The notes below the pieces were generated by a model, which was not told where the DNA came from, did not search any database, and saw only the letters and a program-made list of their open reading frames with translations. 64,000 nt of DNA from G964291335 sp964291335 (GTDB lineage Bacteria > Chloroflexota > Dehalococcoidia > Lucifugimonadales > UBA3495): NCBI GenBank assembly GCA_964291335.2, contig OZ219748.1, positions 1,302,001 through 1,366,000 of the forward strand. Reading direction: 5' to 3'. Shown piece by piece: positions 1 through 8,461 of this stretch (the first letter of the stretch is position 1; every line of letters starts with the position of its first letter). A program made the position numbers and the translations under genes.

Positions 1-193
1 TTTGCGCCGCCGGGAAGAACGGGGCGAGAGACGAGGGGAGGAACGCGGGGAGGAACGCGGGGAGAAGCGCGGCCAGGCGCAGGGCCGAAGAGAGATGCAG
101 CAGCTTTGGGAGGCGTGGAACCAGCGCCGGCTGCAAGCCGAAAAGGAGGGTAAGGAGTTCAACGAACCGCCACCCAAAGCCGAAGCCGGTTAA
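1..193 (+). CDS. Arg/Glu-rich small protein, tandem copy 1 (5' truncated by window edge)
   Basis: The 3' part of the first of four tandem copies of a small gene. The visible product is almost entirely charged (RREERGEERGEKRG-type repeats), followed by a conserved tail with LWEAWNQRR and ending in NEPPPKAEAG. The charged repeat should form a long helix or coiled coil. The true start lies left of the window. No known function is recognised. The sequence after the stop is nearly identical to that after copies 2 and 3, so the duplicated unit includes the spacer. Confidence 0.5.
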   Translation, partial: LRRREERGERRGEERGEERGEKRGQAQGRREMQQLWEAWNQRRLQAEKEGKEFNEPPPKAEAG

Positions 194-296
194 CCCCGTT
201 GCCGCCGCTTGACGGGGGCTGGAGTCGCTGCTGCTGATTGCACCCCTGATTGTTATCGCAACCGCCCACAGCATCCTGATAGTTGAAGGTGTGCCA

Positions 297-518
297 ATGG
301 TAGCAGAACAATTTTTGCGCCGCCGGGAAGAACGAGGCGAGAGACGGGGTGAGGAACGCGGGGAGAAGCGTGGTGGGGAGCGCGGGGAGAAGCGCGGCCA
401 GGAACAGGGGCGAAGAGAGATGCAGCAGCTTTGGGAAGCGTGGAACCAGCGCCGGCAGCAAGCCGAAAAGGAGGGTAAGGAGTTCAACGAACCGCCACCC
501 AAAGCCGAAGCCGGTTAA
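297..518 (+). CDS. Arg/Glu-rich small protein, tandem copy 2
   Basis: Begins MVAEQFLRRREERGER, carries the longest run of RGEERGEKRG-like repeats of the four copies, and ends with the shared LWEAWNQRR...NEPPPKAEAG tail. ATG 297 is chosen because GAAGG lies 7 bases upstream; GTG 291 is in frame but too close to it. The same frame stays open upstream to 213 and encodes a hydrophobic stretch (LLLIAPLIVIATAHSILIV) that looks like a membrane helix, reachable only from a CTG at 219. The real product could therefore be a membrane-anchored coiled coil of about 99 residues. Function unknown. Confidence 0.5.
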   Translation: MVAEQFLRRREERGERRGEERGEKRGGERGEKRGQEQGRREMQQLWEAWNQRRQQAEKEGKEFNEPPPKAEAG

Positions 519-621
519 CCCCGTTACTGCTGCTTGAAGGGGTCTGGAGTCGCTGCTGCTGATTGCGCCCCTGATTGTTATCGCAACCGCCCGCAGCATC
601 CTGATAGTTGAAGGTGTGCCA

Positions 622-771
622 ATGGTAGCAGAACAATTTTTGCGCCGCCGGGAAGAACGGGGCCGGCAGGAAGCCCATAAACTCTGGGAGGCGTGGAACC
701 AGCGCCGGCTGCAAGCCGAAAAGGAAGGTAAGGAGTTCAACGAACCGCCACCCAAAGCCGAAGCCGGTTAA
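622..771 (+). CDS. Arg/Glu-rich small protein, tandem copy 3 (short form)
   Basis: A 49-residue copy (start MVAEQFLRRREERG) with most of the charged repeat deleted; it passes directly into a variant of the LWEAWNQRR segment and the NEPPPKAEAG tail. Same GAAGG-7-ATG arrangement as the other copies. The upstream in-frame hydrophobic stretch is also conserved (from CTG 544). The length difference from copies 2 and 4 is a multiple of three, which argues that the frame is maintained by selection. Confidence 0.45.
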   Translation: MVAEQFLRRREERGRQEAHKLWEAWNQRRLQAEKEGKEFNEPPPKAEAG

Positions 772-874
772 CCCCGTTACTGCTGCTTGAAGGGGTCTGG
801 AGTCGCTGCTGCTGATTGCGCCCCTGATTGTTGTCGCAACTGCCCACAGCATCCTGATAGTTGAAGGTGTGCCA

Positions 875-1036
875 ATGGTAGCAGAACAATTTTTGCGTCG
901 CCGGGAAGAACGGGGCGAGAAGCAGGGTCGAAGGGAGATGCAGCAGCTTTGGGGGGCGTGGAACCAGCGCCGGCTGCAGGCCGAAAAGGAAGGTAAGGAG
1001 TTCAACGAACCGCCACCCAAAGCCGAAGCCGGCTAA
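875..1036 (+). CDS. Arg/Glu-rich small protein, tandem copy 4
   Basis: A 53-residue copy from ATG 875 with one short charged segment (EERGEKQGRREMQQLW) and the shared tail. It is preceded by the same GAAGG and the same hydrophobic in-frame stretch starting at CTG 797. It is the last copy: similarity to the spacer ends shortly after the stop, near 1055. Function unknown. Confidence 0.45.
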   Translation: MVAEQFLRRREERGEKQGRREMQQLWGAWNQRRLQAEKEGKEFNEPPPKAEAG

Positions 1037-1129
1037 CCCCGTTGCCGCCGCTTGAAGGGGGCTGTTGTCCGCCCCAACCCCTCTTTAAGCTTCCGGGCTT
1101 ACTCCCCTTTCCCGCAGCCTGATAGGGGC

Positions 1130-1159
1130 TTGACACGCCCGCCGAAAAAGCCATAAACT
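1130..1159 (+). promoter_or_regulatory. Sigma70-type promoter of tRNA-Asp
   Basis: A consensus -35 TTGACA at 1130-1135 is followed after 18 bases by TAAACT (1154-1159) as -10, about 30 bp before the tRNA 5' end. Confidence 0.6.
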
Positions 1160-1188
1160 CAATATCCGGCGTATAAATACGCCCCTAC

Positions 1189-1265
1189 GGCCCGGTGGTG
1201 TAGTTGGTTAACATACCGCCCTGTCAAGGCGGAGATCGGCGGTTCGAGTCCGCTCCGGGTCGCCA
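1189..1265 (+). tRNA. tRNA-Asp (GTC)
   Basis: Cloverleaf visible by eye. The acceptor stem ggcccgg pairs with ccgggtc (one G-U). The anticodon stem ccgcc/ggcgg holds loop ctgtcaa with anticodon GTC at 1223-1225. The T arm contains ggttcgagtcc. The discriminator is G1262 and CCA is encoded at 1263-1265. Confidence 0.95.
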
Positions 1266-1344
1266 GTAAAACAACTTCAGGCTGCCAGCAGCTCCGGTTC
1301 TCTATAACTTTAGAGGCCGGAGTTTTGTTGTTATTCAGGGCACA

Positions 1345-1780
1345 ATTCGCTCCGGGGTTAAAAAAGTCGGTCAGGCCCGGGATTTGCTGAAGCTGCTGCG
1401 GGAGCGGCAGCGGGAACAGCCACCCGGTCAGCCCCGGCCCAGGGTCATCTCCTTTGCTGAGATGTGGACGTGCCAGAAAGCCCGGCGGCGGGGGAAACGC
1501 CGGGAGGTCTGGCTCTGGACGGCGATAGTAGAGGAAGCTGACGGTCAATGGTGGGTGGATTTTGAAGCCGGGGACCGTTCCGAGGAGCCTTTTCTGCGAC
1601 TGTACGGTAGGTTGCCGGGGGGAGAGAATACCAGACGGGTGCTTACCGGGTGTATAACTAGCTGCCAGCGAACCGGCACCAGGTGGGCAAAGGGGGCGCG
1701 GTGAACCGGCTGCATCGGAAGACGAAGGGGTACATCAAGAGCTTTCAGCTACTGAAGGATTCCATTATATTGGTCTGCTC
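1345..1780 (+). pseudogene. Degenerate IS1-family transposase
   Basis: Reading from about 1384 gives a fragment resembling the catalytic half of IS1-like transposases (ISFAEMWTCQKARRRGKR, then VDFEAGDRSEEPFLRLYGR). The matching C-terminus (VGKGGAVNRLHRKTKGY...LLKDSIIL) lies in another frame from 1683, so the gene is frameshifted and internally deleted. The first acidic residue normally found just before the E-M-W motif appears to be replaced by Ala. No inverted repeats were found. A second relic of the same family sits at 6125-6320. Confidence 0.7.
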
Positions 1781-1901
1781 AACGGGATACATAAGGAGGT
1801 GTTCCCAGTCCTAATACAAATTCGACTTGGGTCTGCCCAGCGTCTTACAAGACGTTGCAGCTGTCTTGCACCCCAAGACTGGCAGTCCTTTTAAGGTCAC
1901 G

Positions 1902-2789
1902 ATGAGGTGCGCAATGGAGAGGATTTCCGAAGCAGTTTCGACCGTCAATTACCATGTTGTGAGGCAATGCAACATGAGCTGCGGCTTCTGTTTTGCAACC
2001 TTTGGAGACTTGCCCGGTTCACCGGGTGCGCGGTTGCTGAGCCAAGCTGAGGCCATTCACCTGGTGGATGCGTTTTGGGAATACGGGTTCCGCAAAGTGA
2101 ATTTTGCCGGTGGCGAACCTACTCTTTGCCGCTGGCTTCCCGACCTGGTTCGCAGCGCCAAGTCCCACGGAGCAGTTACCTCAATGGTCACCAACGGATC
2201 CCGCATTAAGGATGGCCGGTGTGATTGGGACAGTCTCAAAGGCAGCCTGGATATCGTTGCCTTGAGTATTGACAGCATAGACGCCGGGGCACAGCAGGAA
2301 ATCGGTCGTGTCGCAAAAGGCGAAACGCCGATGACCGCTGCTGACTACCAGTGCATTGCCGATCGGATAAAGGGGTCTGGTAGCCGCCTGAAAGTCAATA
2401 CCGTGGTTAACAGTGCGAACTACGGTGAGGATTTGCGCCAGTTCATCCTGAGCCTCGCCCCGGAACGGTGGAAGATTTTCCAGGCGCTGCCGGTACAGGG
2501 GCAGAACGATGAACGTATCTCCGAACTCATGGTCTCCGACGAGCAGTTTGCAGCGTTCGTCAACCTCAATCGCGCCGTTGAGGAAGCTGGCATCAAGGTG
2601 GTGCCGGAAAACAACGAGCTGATGACCGGCAGTTACATCATGGTTGACCCATTGGGCCGGTTCTTCGACAACACGAAAGGCGAGCATAACTACAGCAGGC
2701 CAATCCTTGAGGTCGGAATCGAGGAAGCGCTTCGGGAGGTTGCAATCTACCCGGAGCGTTTTGTTGAGCGTGGCGGTCAGTACGACTGA
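1902..2789 (+). CDS. Prokaryotic viperin homologue (radical SAM antiviral nucleotide synthase)
   Basis: A 295-aa radical SAM protein with the features of viperin. It has VNYHVVRQCNMSCGFC with the CxxxCxxC cluster at Cys23/27/30, the SAM-binding NFAGGEPT, VALSIDSID, the NTVVN strand, ERWKIFQ, the viperin C-terminal MTGSYIMVDPLGRFF, and a final RGGQYD. Known viperins convert nucleoside triphosphates to 3'-deoxy-3',4'-didehydro forms that terminate phage RNA synthesis; activity here is inferred. ATG 1902 is chosen because AAGG lies just upstream and the fold starts soon after; TTG 1827 would add 25 residues. No nucleotide kinase gene, a partner of some prokaryotic viperins, is adjacent. Upstream is a dead IS1 relic, downstream a hairpin. 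Confidence 0.9.
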   Translation: MRCAMERISEAVSTVNYHVVRQCNMSCGFCFATFGDLPGSPGARLLSQAEAIHLVDAFWEYGFRKVNFAGGEPTLCRWLPDLVRSAKSHGAVTSMVTNGSRIKDGRCDWDSLKGSLDIVALSIDSIDAGAQQEIGRVAKGETPMTAADYQCIADRIKGSGSRLKVNTVVNSANYGEDLRQFILSLAPERWKIFQALPVQGQNDERISELMVSDEQFAAFVNLNRAVEEAGIKVVPENNELMTGSYIMVDPLGRFFDNTKGEHNYSRPILEVGIEEALREVAIYPERFVERGGQYD

Positions 2790-2828
2790 CGTCCATCCGC
2801 CGCGACCGGGTTGAACTGACCGCAGGGG

Positions 2829-2850
2829 CAGGTCTTTAGACCTGTCCTTT
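2829..2850 (+). terminator. Possible terminator after the viperin gene
   Basis: A 7-bp perfect hairpin caggtct-tt-agacctg followed by tccttt, 40 bp after the viperin stop. The T tract is short, so termination is only probable. Confidence 0.4.
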
Positions 2851-3325
2851 ATCGCAAAAGCTCTCTTGAAGAGTCGCATCTATCTGAATAACCAGCGTTG
2901 GCAATCCGCTTCCGGTTACCCCGCCGTCGGTACGGGTATCTCCTTCCCTTTGCCCCCTCCCCTTAGTGCCGGGGAGCCACCTCTACTGCCGCTGGACGGT
3001 GGATGAACAGCCGGCAACTGCGTTGAAGCTGATTGAATGCCTGACAAGAGGGTGCGCCCTGCCCCTCCCCCCCGGCCGGACTTGCGGCAAGGCAGTACCC
3101 AGAACGGGCTTGGCAGAGGCTTGGCTTAAGCTGACCAATACTGCTGGAACATCGGGTAAAGACCGGATACAATCAAACCATCAAGATTCAAAAGGGCAAT
3201 TGGGACAGCATTGCCACCCTGATGCGGGAACTGGGGGTTGAGGAGCAGATGGGCCGGCCTTGAATGTGAAGTTGACCTGCTGACTCAGTTGCTGAAATAC
3301 TGGAACGAGGACACGCTGACAAGGG
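2851..3325. other. Intergenic stretch without a supported gene
   Basis: Frames here are short, in poor context, and interrupted by stops in the alternatives. A brief segment near 3180-3250 reads like coding remnant (IQKGNWDSIATLMRELGVEEQ, with stops around it). I cannot assign it. Confidence 0.4.
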
Positions 3326-3356
3326 TTATCACAGAAAAGCCGCTTTTCTGTGATAA
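3326..3356. repeat. Perfect 14-bp palindrome upstream of the Fic gene
   Basis: Arms ttatcacagaaaag and cttttctgtgataa are exact reverse complements around ccg. A near-identical palindrome lies downstream of the same gene at 4651-4680. It could be an operator, an RNA hairpin, or a mobile-unit end. Confidence 0.85.
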
Positions 3357-3420
3357 ACTGCTTTCCGGTCCCTTCAATATTCAGGTTTCTATTGGCCGAA
3401 AACCAGCGCCGCCTTAAGCG

Positions 3421-4602
3421 TTGGTGAATCGAGGAGTGCAGAAATTGGTGCCGGGCGAAATCGCTATCCCGCGTTCCGGCAGGTATGTTCGGCAACCGGA
3501 AAGTTACCGGGCTTTCATACCCAAGCCACTGCCGCCGGACCCACCCTTGCAGATAGATGATGAGCTGCTGGGGTTGCTATTGAATGCCCAACTTGCTCTG
3601 GGGAGGCTTGATGGGGCAGCTGACACACTTCCTGACCCGGACATATTTGTTCGCATGTATGTACGAAACGAGGCAGTGCTGAGCTCACAAATTGAAGGGA
3701 CTATTGCCTCTTTAACCGACATCCTGGAGTACGAAGCCAATGTCAGCCACCGTCAATTTCCCGGTGATGTATTGGAGACGCATAACTATGTCAAAGCCAT
3801 GAACGCCGGACTGGAGCGGCTCGGGGAACTGCCGCTCTGCAACCGTTTGCTCCGTGAAATACACGGCATACTGATGGAAGGGGTGCGCGGCCAGGAAAAG
3901 ACTCCGGGCGAGTTCCGCACTTCCCAGAACTGGATTGGCGCGCCCGGCAGCCCCCTGAACGCGGCCAGCTACGTTCCGCCGCCGCCCCACGAAATGCGCC
4001 AGGCCATGGCGGATTTGGAAATATATTTGAATGACGGTGCGCCCGTACCGGCCCTGATTAAGGCCGGTTTGGCCCACGGTCAGTTCGAGATGATACACCC
4101 TTTTCTTGACGGCAACGGCCGGTTGGGTCGCCTGTTGATTACCTTCCTGTTGTGCCACGAAAGAGCCCTGTCCCGCCCTTTATTGTACTTGAGCGCTTAC
4201 TTCAAGCGGCATCAGGATGAATATTATGAACGGTTGTACGGCATCAGTAATAGCGGAGATTGGGAAGGTTGGCTGAAATACTTTCTGCGAGGGGTTGGCG
4301 CAGTATCGCAGGAAGCGGTAGAAACGGCCCGCCGGATAATTGCGTTGCGGGAAGAACACCGGGAAGTCGTCATCCAGCAAGTCAGCGGACGTAGAGGGCT
4401 GGAATTGCTGGATATGCTCTATCAGGCGCCGGTGATTACAGTGTCCCAAATGCAGGGCGCTCTTGGGGTTTCTTATGTGACTGCCAATAACCTGGCCCAT
4501 TCTTTCGAAAATGTCGGTATTCTGGAAGAAATCTCCGGGCAGCCCAGGAATAGAATTTACATTTACAGCCCGTATCTGGCCTTGCTGAACAGAGGCCTTT
4601 AG
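3421..4602 (+). CDS. Fic/DOC family protein (probable AMPylator) with C-terminal winged helix
   Basis: A 393-aa class II Fic protein. The N-terminal region holds the autoinhibitory helix motif SSQIEGT (about residue 88), whose Glu blocks ATP gamma-phosphate binding. The core holds the complete catalytic loop HPFLDGNGRLGR (about 226-237), with the His that drives nucleotidyl transfer. The C-terminal 80 residues look like a winged-helix domain (MQGALGVSYVTANNLAHSFENVG). Proteins of this layout transfer AMP to protein targets and often regulate themselves. The start is uncertain: TTG 3421 gives the longest frame, but GAGGAG sits 8 bases before TTG 3445, followed by GTG 3448. The gene stands alone and is bracketed by two similar palindromes. 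Confidence 0.9.
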   Translation: MVNRGVQKLVPGEIAIPRSGRYVRQPESYRAFIPKPLPPDPPLQIDDELLGLLLNAQLALGRLDGAADTLPDPDIFVRMYVRNEAVLSSQIEGTIASLTDILEYEANVSHRQFPGDVLETHNYVKAMNAGLERLGELPLCNRLLREIHGILMEGVRGQEKTPGEFRTSQNWIGAPGSPLNAASYVPPPPHEMRQAMADLEIYLNDGAPVPALIKAGLAHGQFEMIHPFLDGNGRLGRLLITFLLCHERALSRPLLYLSAYFKRHQDEYYERLYGISNSGDWEGWLKYFLRGVGAVSQEAVETARRIIALREEHREVVIQQVSGRRGLELLDMLYQAPVITVSQMQGALGVSYVTANNLAHSFENVGILEEISGQPRNRIYIYSPYLALLNRGL

Positions 4603-4650
4603 AGCCTTGTAACGGAACTTGTTAAAGAATATTTTTAGAACACCGCCGAC

Positions 4651-4680
4651 TATCACAAAAAAGCGGCCTTTTCTGTGATA
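4651..4680. repeat. Palindrome downstream of the Fic gene, copy of 3326-3356
   Basis: Arms tatcacaaaaaag and cttttctgtgata differ by one base from perfect complementarity and share 12-13 bases per arm with the palindrome at 3326-3356. It lies 48 bp after the Fic stop and could also serve as a transcript 3' hairpin. Confidence 0.8.
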
Positions 4681-4770
4681 AACCGGCGGCGGTTTTCCCC
4701 TTATTGAGGGCGGCTTGGTGCATGCCAACCGGTCGGGGCGGGCTGGCCCGGACGGCGACGCCTGCTTTCT

Positions 4771-6060
4771 TCAGATGACGCGGGTGTAGTCGGCGAAGGA
4801 GCTTGCGTGGGCCTGGCCGGCCAAATCAATTAAAACGTGCTGGCTTGCCATAGGTTTATCATCCAGCCGGTCTTTAAGCCAGTCGGCAATCAAAGTAGCC
4901 GGGTTAGGCCCCAGGTCAGCGGCGGAAGACCCGCCCAGGCCGTGGTCGGCGCCCTCATAAACCACCATCTGTTTCGGCGCGGTAATGGTGTCCAGCAACT
5001 GGTAGGTGTATTCAACCGGGCTAAGGTGGTCATCCTCGCCGGCCAGGGCCAGGTAAGGGCAGCGCACCCGCTCACCCACGCCTTCCAGAGTAAGGGTTTC
5101 GGCAAAGCGGTCAAACTCGTCCTCATCCTCATAGCCCGCCATATACATATAGCGCAGCTTGAAGGTGGGCGATGCCAGGTTGAAGATGGTGTGCATGCCC
5201 GGTTCGTGGCAGACGGCTTGCACGGCGCAGCCCTTGAGGTCGTGGTCGCTGGCGGCCACCTGCGTTCCCCAGAAAGAACCCATGCTGTTGCCCCGGAGGG
5301 CAAGGCGGGCCGGATCCAGTTCCGGCTGGGTCCGCATCCAGTCCAGGATGGCCCGCCCGGCGTCCATCCAGTTGGTGGCGGTAACGTGAATGCCCCGGGA
5401 CAAAGCCTCTTTCTGACCGGGGCCGTCAACCGCCAGCACGGCAATTCCCCGTTCCAGCAGCCGGTCGCCATAAAGCGCCACGCTGGTCTCCTTAAAGCTG
5501 TCCATACCGGGAATGCTCAACACGCCGGGCCAGGTCTCCGGCGTTCCGGGGCCATTGCGGGACGCCCGGTCGCCGGGCATATTGGGCAGGTGCAGCCAGG
5601 CAGGGATGGCGCTGTCCTGGAAAGGAATATCTACCCGCCTGATGGGGTGGTTGGCGTACCGTGCATATCGGGTATAGCACTCCACCTTCTTTTCGCCCAG
5701 CCGGTCGTTTTCCGGAGTATGGGCGAAGATGGGCCATTGGGCGCTGCCGTAAAGCAGGGCGGCGATGAAATAGCTCTCTCCGGCGGCTACCGGGTGCCCT
5801 TCGGCCTCGTGCTGACGCGCCCGGGCCTCGCGTCGTTGGGCCGCGCGGCGAAACTCCCGGCTGGCGTCATTAAAGCGTTTGATGCGGGCCCGCGCCCCGT
5901 TAAAGTCCGGGGCCGCCTCCGGGCCGCAGGGGCCCAGCGTATAGCCAATGCGCCGCTGGTCCCACTCAATACCCACCGTTTGCACTACCACATCCAGCAG
6001 CCAGCGCTGGTCTTGCCAGCGTTTCATCCGACGTTCAACCACCGATTCCATTGCCGGCAT
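4771..6060 (-). CDS. Alpha/beta hydrolase, FrsA/DUF1100-like esterase
   Basis: A 429-aa cytosolic protein with an N-terminal helical cap of about 150 residues and a C-terminal alpha/beta-hydrolase core. The nucleophile elbow is GNSMG, the acid is likely in LAGEDDHLSP, and the catalytic His is in GADHGLGG. This cap-plus-core layout is that of FrsA-like esterases and 2,6-dihydroxypseudooxynicotine-hydrolase-like C-C hydrolases. The substrate cannot be told from sequence. It is transcribed alone toward the Fic gene. ATG at 6060 is used (MPAMESVVERR); Met4 is an alternative. Confidence 0.8.
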   Translation of the reverse strand: MPAMESVVERRMKRWQDQRWLLDVVVQTVGIEWDQRRIGYTLGPCGPEAAPDFNGARARIKRFNDASREFRRAAQRREARARQHEAEGHPVAAGESYFIAALLYGSAQWPIFAHTPENDRLGEKKVECYTRYARYANHPIRRVDIPFQDSAIPAWLHLPNMPGDRASRNGPGTPETWPGVLSIPGMDSFKETSVALYGDRLLERGIAVLAVDGPGQKEALSRGIHVTATNWMDAGRAILDWMRTQPELDPARLALRGNSMGSFWGTQVAASDHDLKGCAVQAVCHEPGMHTIFNLASPTFKLRYMYMAGYEDEDEFDRFAETLTLEGVGERVRCPYLALAGEDDHLSPVEYTYQLLDTITAPKQMVVYEGADHGLGGSSAADLGPNPATLIADWLKDRLDDKPMASQHVLIDLAGQAHASSFADYTRVI

Positions 6061-6124
6061 AAGCTCTGTACCCCCTGGGTGAATTAACGCCCATTATAGC
6101 CGTTATATTGGCCGGACGGGCAAC

Positions 6125-6320
6125 CGGCGGCGGGGTATTCCCAATGCGTGTTGGTATGAACCAGGCCCAACCGCCAGCAGCCCAACGCAATGGAATCCTC
6201 CGGCAGCCGCCAGCTCTTAAAGTCCACCCACCGCTGACCATCGGCCTCTTCTACCGCCGCCGTCCAGGACCACACCTCCCGGCGTTTCCCCCACCGCCGG
6301 GCTTTCTGGTACGTCCAAAT
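6125..6320 (-). pseudogene. IS1-family transposase fragment, internally deleted
   Basis: Encodes WTYQKARRWGKRREVWSWTA and VEEADGQRWVDFK, closely matching the relic at 1345-1780. It then jumps directly to the family's C-terminus (EDSIALGCWRLGLV), so the middle of the gene is missing. It lies between the hydrolase and the Pro-Thr surface protein gene. Confidence 0.65.
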
Positions 6321-6395
6321 TAGCAGTTTACCTATGGTTATGCGGACGGCCAGGCCCGCCACTGGGTGGCGGGCCGTTGTAACCGCCGGGCCGGC

Positions 6396-8461
6396 CTACC
6401 GCCGCCGGTACAGATACACCCCGCCGGCAACCAGCGCGGCCACTGCCAGCGCAATTATTCCCCACAGCAGCCAGTTAACGCCGCCCGGTTCTTCCGGCAG
6501 GGCCGGCGGTGTGGGCGTCGGGGGTATGGCCGTCGCCGTCGGGGGCGGTACTGGCGTAGCTGTGGGTTCGGCAGCGGCCAGGGCCGGGGCCGGGGCTGGC
6601 GTCGCGGTCGGCGGGGTAGTGGGCGCCGGGCGCACCATGTCCAGGGAACTTTCCGGCAGCAAGAGGGTTGCCGTCGGCGCCGTCGTAGCTGTAGCCATTG
6701 GCCGGCTGGCAGGTATCGCCGTAGCGGTTGGCGCCCTGGTCAGCGGGGTGGCCGTCGGCGCGAGGGTTGCCGCCGGCAGCGGCGTGAAGGTGGGCATTGC
6801 CCGCCGCGTCGCTGTCGGCGTCCGCAGCAGCATTTCCGCCGGCAGCATGGTTGCCGTCGGCGTCAAGGTGGGCAGCGCCGGCGCCGTTGCGGTGGGCGTC
6901 GGCACTGCCGCTGTGGTCGTTGCGGTGGGCGTCGGCGTATTGGTCGGCAGCGCCGGCGCAGTGGTGGCCGTTGGCGTGGGCGTCCGGGTCGCCGTTGCCA
7001 CTACCCGGCGGGTCGGCGTCGAGGTGGGCAGCTCCGCCGCCCGGCGTTGCAGGCCCTTAACCACTATGGGGGGTGGCGTGTCGGTTGGCGTTGGCGTGGG
7101 TGTGCTGGTTGGTGTCGGCGTATTGGTTGGCGTGTTAGTAGGTGTGGGTGTGGCGGTGGGCGTATTGGCAGGTGTGGGGGTGTCGGTGGGCGTACTGGTA
7201 GGCGTAGGCGTATCGGTGGGCGTATTGGCAGGTGTGGGGGTGTCGGTGGGCGTACTGGTAGGCGTAGGCGTATCGATGGGCATGTTGGTAGGTGTGGGTG
7301 TGGCGGTGGGCGCGTTGGTAGGCGTGGGTGTGTCGGTGGGCGCGTTGGTGGGGGTGGGGGTATCGGTAGGGGTGCTGGTTGGCGTGGGGGTGGGGGTATC
7401 GGTGGGCGTACTGGTCGGTGTGGATGTATCGGCAGGGGTATTGGCAGGTGTGGGGGTGTCGGTGGGCGCGTTGGTAGGCGTGGGTGTATCGGTAGGCGTG
7501 CTGGTAGGCGTGGGTGTATCAGTTGGGGTATTGGTAGGCGTGGGTGTGTCGGTGAGCGTACTGGTAGGTGTGGGGGTGGGTGTATCGGTAGGGGTGCTGG
7601 TAGGCGTGGGTGTATCAGTTGGGGTATTGGTAGGCGTGGGCGTATCAGTTGGCGTGCTGGTAGGCGTGGGTGTATCAGTTGGGGTATTGGTAGGCGTGGG
7701 TGTATCAGTTGGCGTACTGGTAGGCGTGGGTGTGTCAGTTGGCGTACTGGTAGGTGTGGGTGTGTCGGTGGGCGTGGGCGTGGGCGTATCGGTAGGGGTG
7801 TTGGTGGGCGTAGGCGTAGGCGTGGGGCCGTCATCGTCCACTATGGTTATGGTGAGCGTGCCCGCCTGCCAGGAAGGGTCGGGAATGGTAGTACCCCCGA
7901 TCCCACTCCTGGCAGTTATTACGACGGTTTCGTTTTCCTCGTCGCTCGTGTCACCGCGGATAGCTACTAAGGATAAGGTAAGCTGGGTATTACCTGCTGA
8001 TATACGCGTCGCAGAAGATACACAAGCGTCCACGTCCGCCGCTAGTGAATTGCACCTTAATACATCTGGGCTAGTCGTGGCTGACCCGCTACGTGTAAAT
8101 AAGATTTTGAAATTGTTGGCCGGGGACGGCTCGCTCAGGGTGATGGTAACAGGGACGTAGGTAAGGCCCGAATCGCCTTCGGTTACCATCGTGTTGGTGG
8201 CTGACAGGGTGACGGTTTTGGTCGGCGCTGGTGTATTGGTTGGCGTATTGCCCTGGGCTTGCAGGGTGGGGGGCGCTGCGGCCGAGGGCAGGAGCAGGGC
8301 GACGGCCAGCAGCAGGACGGCCGCCAGGGGCAGGCTCAGCCAGGGACGCGGTTCAACAGCGGCGGAAAGCCGGCGGTTCCTTCCCCGTCCGGAAATTCGG
8401 GGGGGGGGGGGGGGGGGGTATTCATTCCGGAGCCGGGGCGGTAGCCGCCTTTATCTGTCAT
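6396..8461 (-). CDS. Pro-Thr-rich surface protein 1, Calx-beta domain, poly-C phase-variable N-terminus
   Basis: The main frame runs from 8189 to 6396 (597 aa). It contains a Calx-beta-like domain (VTEGDSG...GTLTITIVDDD), about 210 residues of TPTPTDTPTPTNTP repeats, low-complexity sequence, and a C-terminal anchor (GGVNWLLWG, membrane helix, RRR). The same frame stays open upstream through a strong signal peptide (LSLPLAAVLLLAVALLLP...LQAQ) to the C20 tract at 8399-8418, but has no ATG, GTG or TTG there. The only plausible start is ATG 8461 (GAGG 6 bases upstream, MTDKGGYRPGSGMNT), which enters the tract. With 20 C the frame is wrong and stops at once; 18 or 21 C would join them. I read this as a phase-OFF allele, unless the tract length is misassembled. 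Confidence 0.75.
7080..7825 (-). repeat. Pro-Thr codon minisatellite in surface protein 1
   Basis: Imperfect tandem units of 24-30 bp encode TPTPTNTPTDTP-like peptides. The opposite strand is also open (GVGVSVGVLVGVG) because the repeat lacks stops, but that frame has no start or domain support. Confidence 0.9.
8399..8418 (-). repeat. Homopolymer of 20 C (coding strand) between start codon and signal peptide
   Basis: Twenty consecutive G on the plus strand. On the minus strand it follows ATG-AAT-A and precedes the signal-peptide frame of surface protein 1. Tracts of this length slip readily during replication. Confidence 0.95.

Larger units (their letters stand above)
219..1055 (+). repeat. 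Tandem gene-sized repeat, units about 253-325 bp
   Basis: The string ctggagtcgctgctgctgat begins at 219, 544 and 797, so unit lengths are 325 and 253 bp. The difference lies in the number of Arg/Glu-rich repeats within the coding part. A further partial unit begins left of the window. Confidence 0.85.

Noticed and set aside
1793..1893. Strong AAGGAGGT before a possible 31-codon ORF (GTG 1798)
   Set aside because: The short product looks random and runs out of frame into the viperin region; the site is more likely a chance or relic of the transposase region.
6334..8160. Long plus-strand frame of GVGVSVGVLVGV repeats opposite surface protein 1
   Set aside because: It is the complement of the Pro-Thr codon repeat, open only because the repeat has no stops. 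There is no ribosome site or domain, while the minus strand has a Calx-beta domain and anchor. The same applies to 29349-30959 and 38756-40177 on the minus strand.
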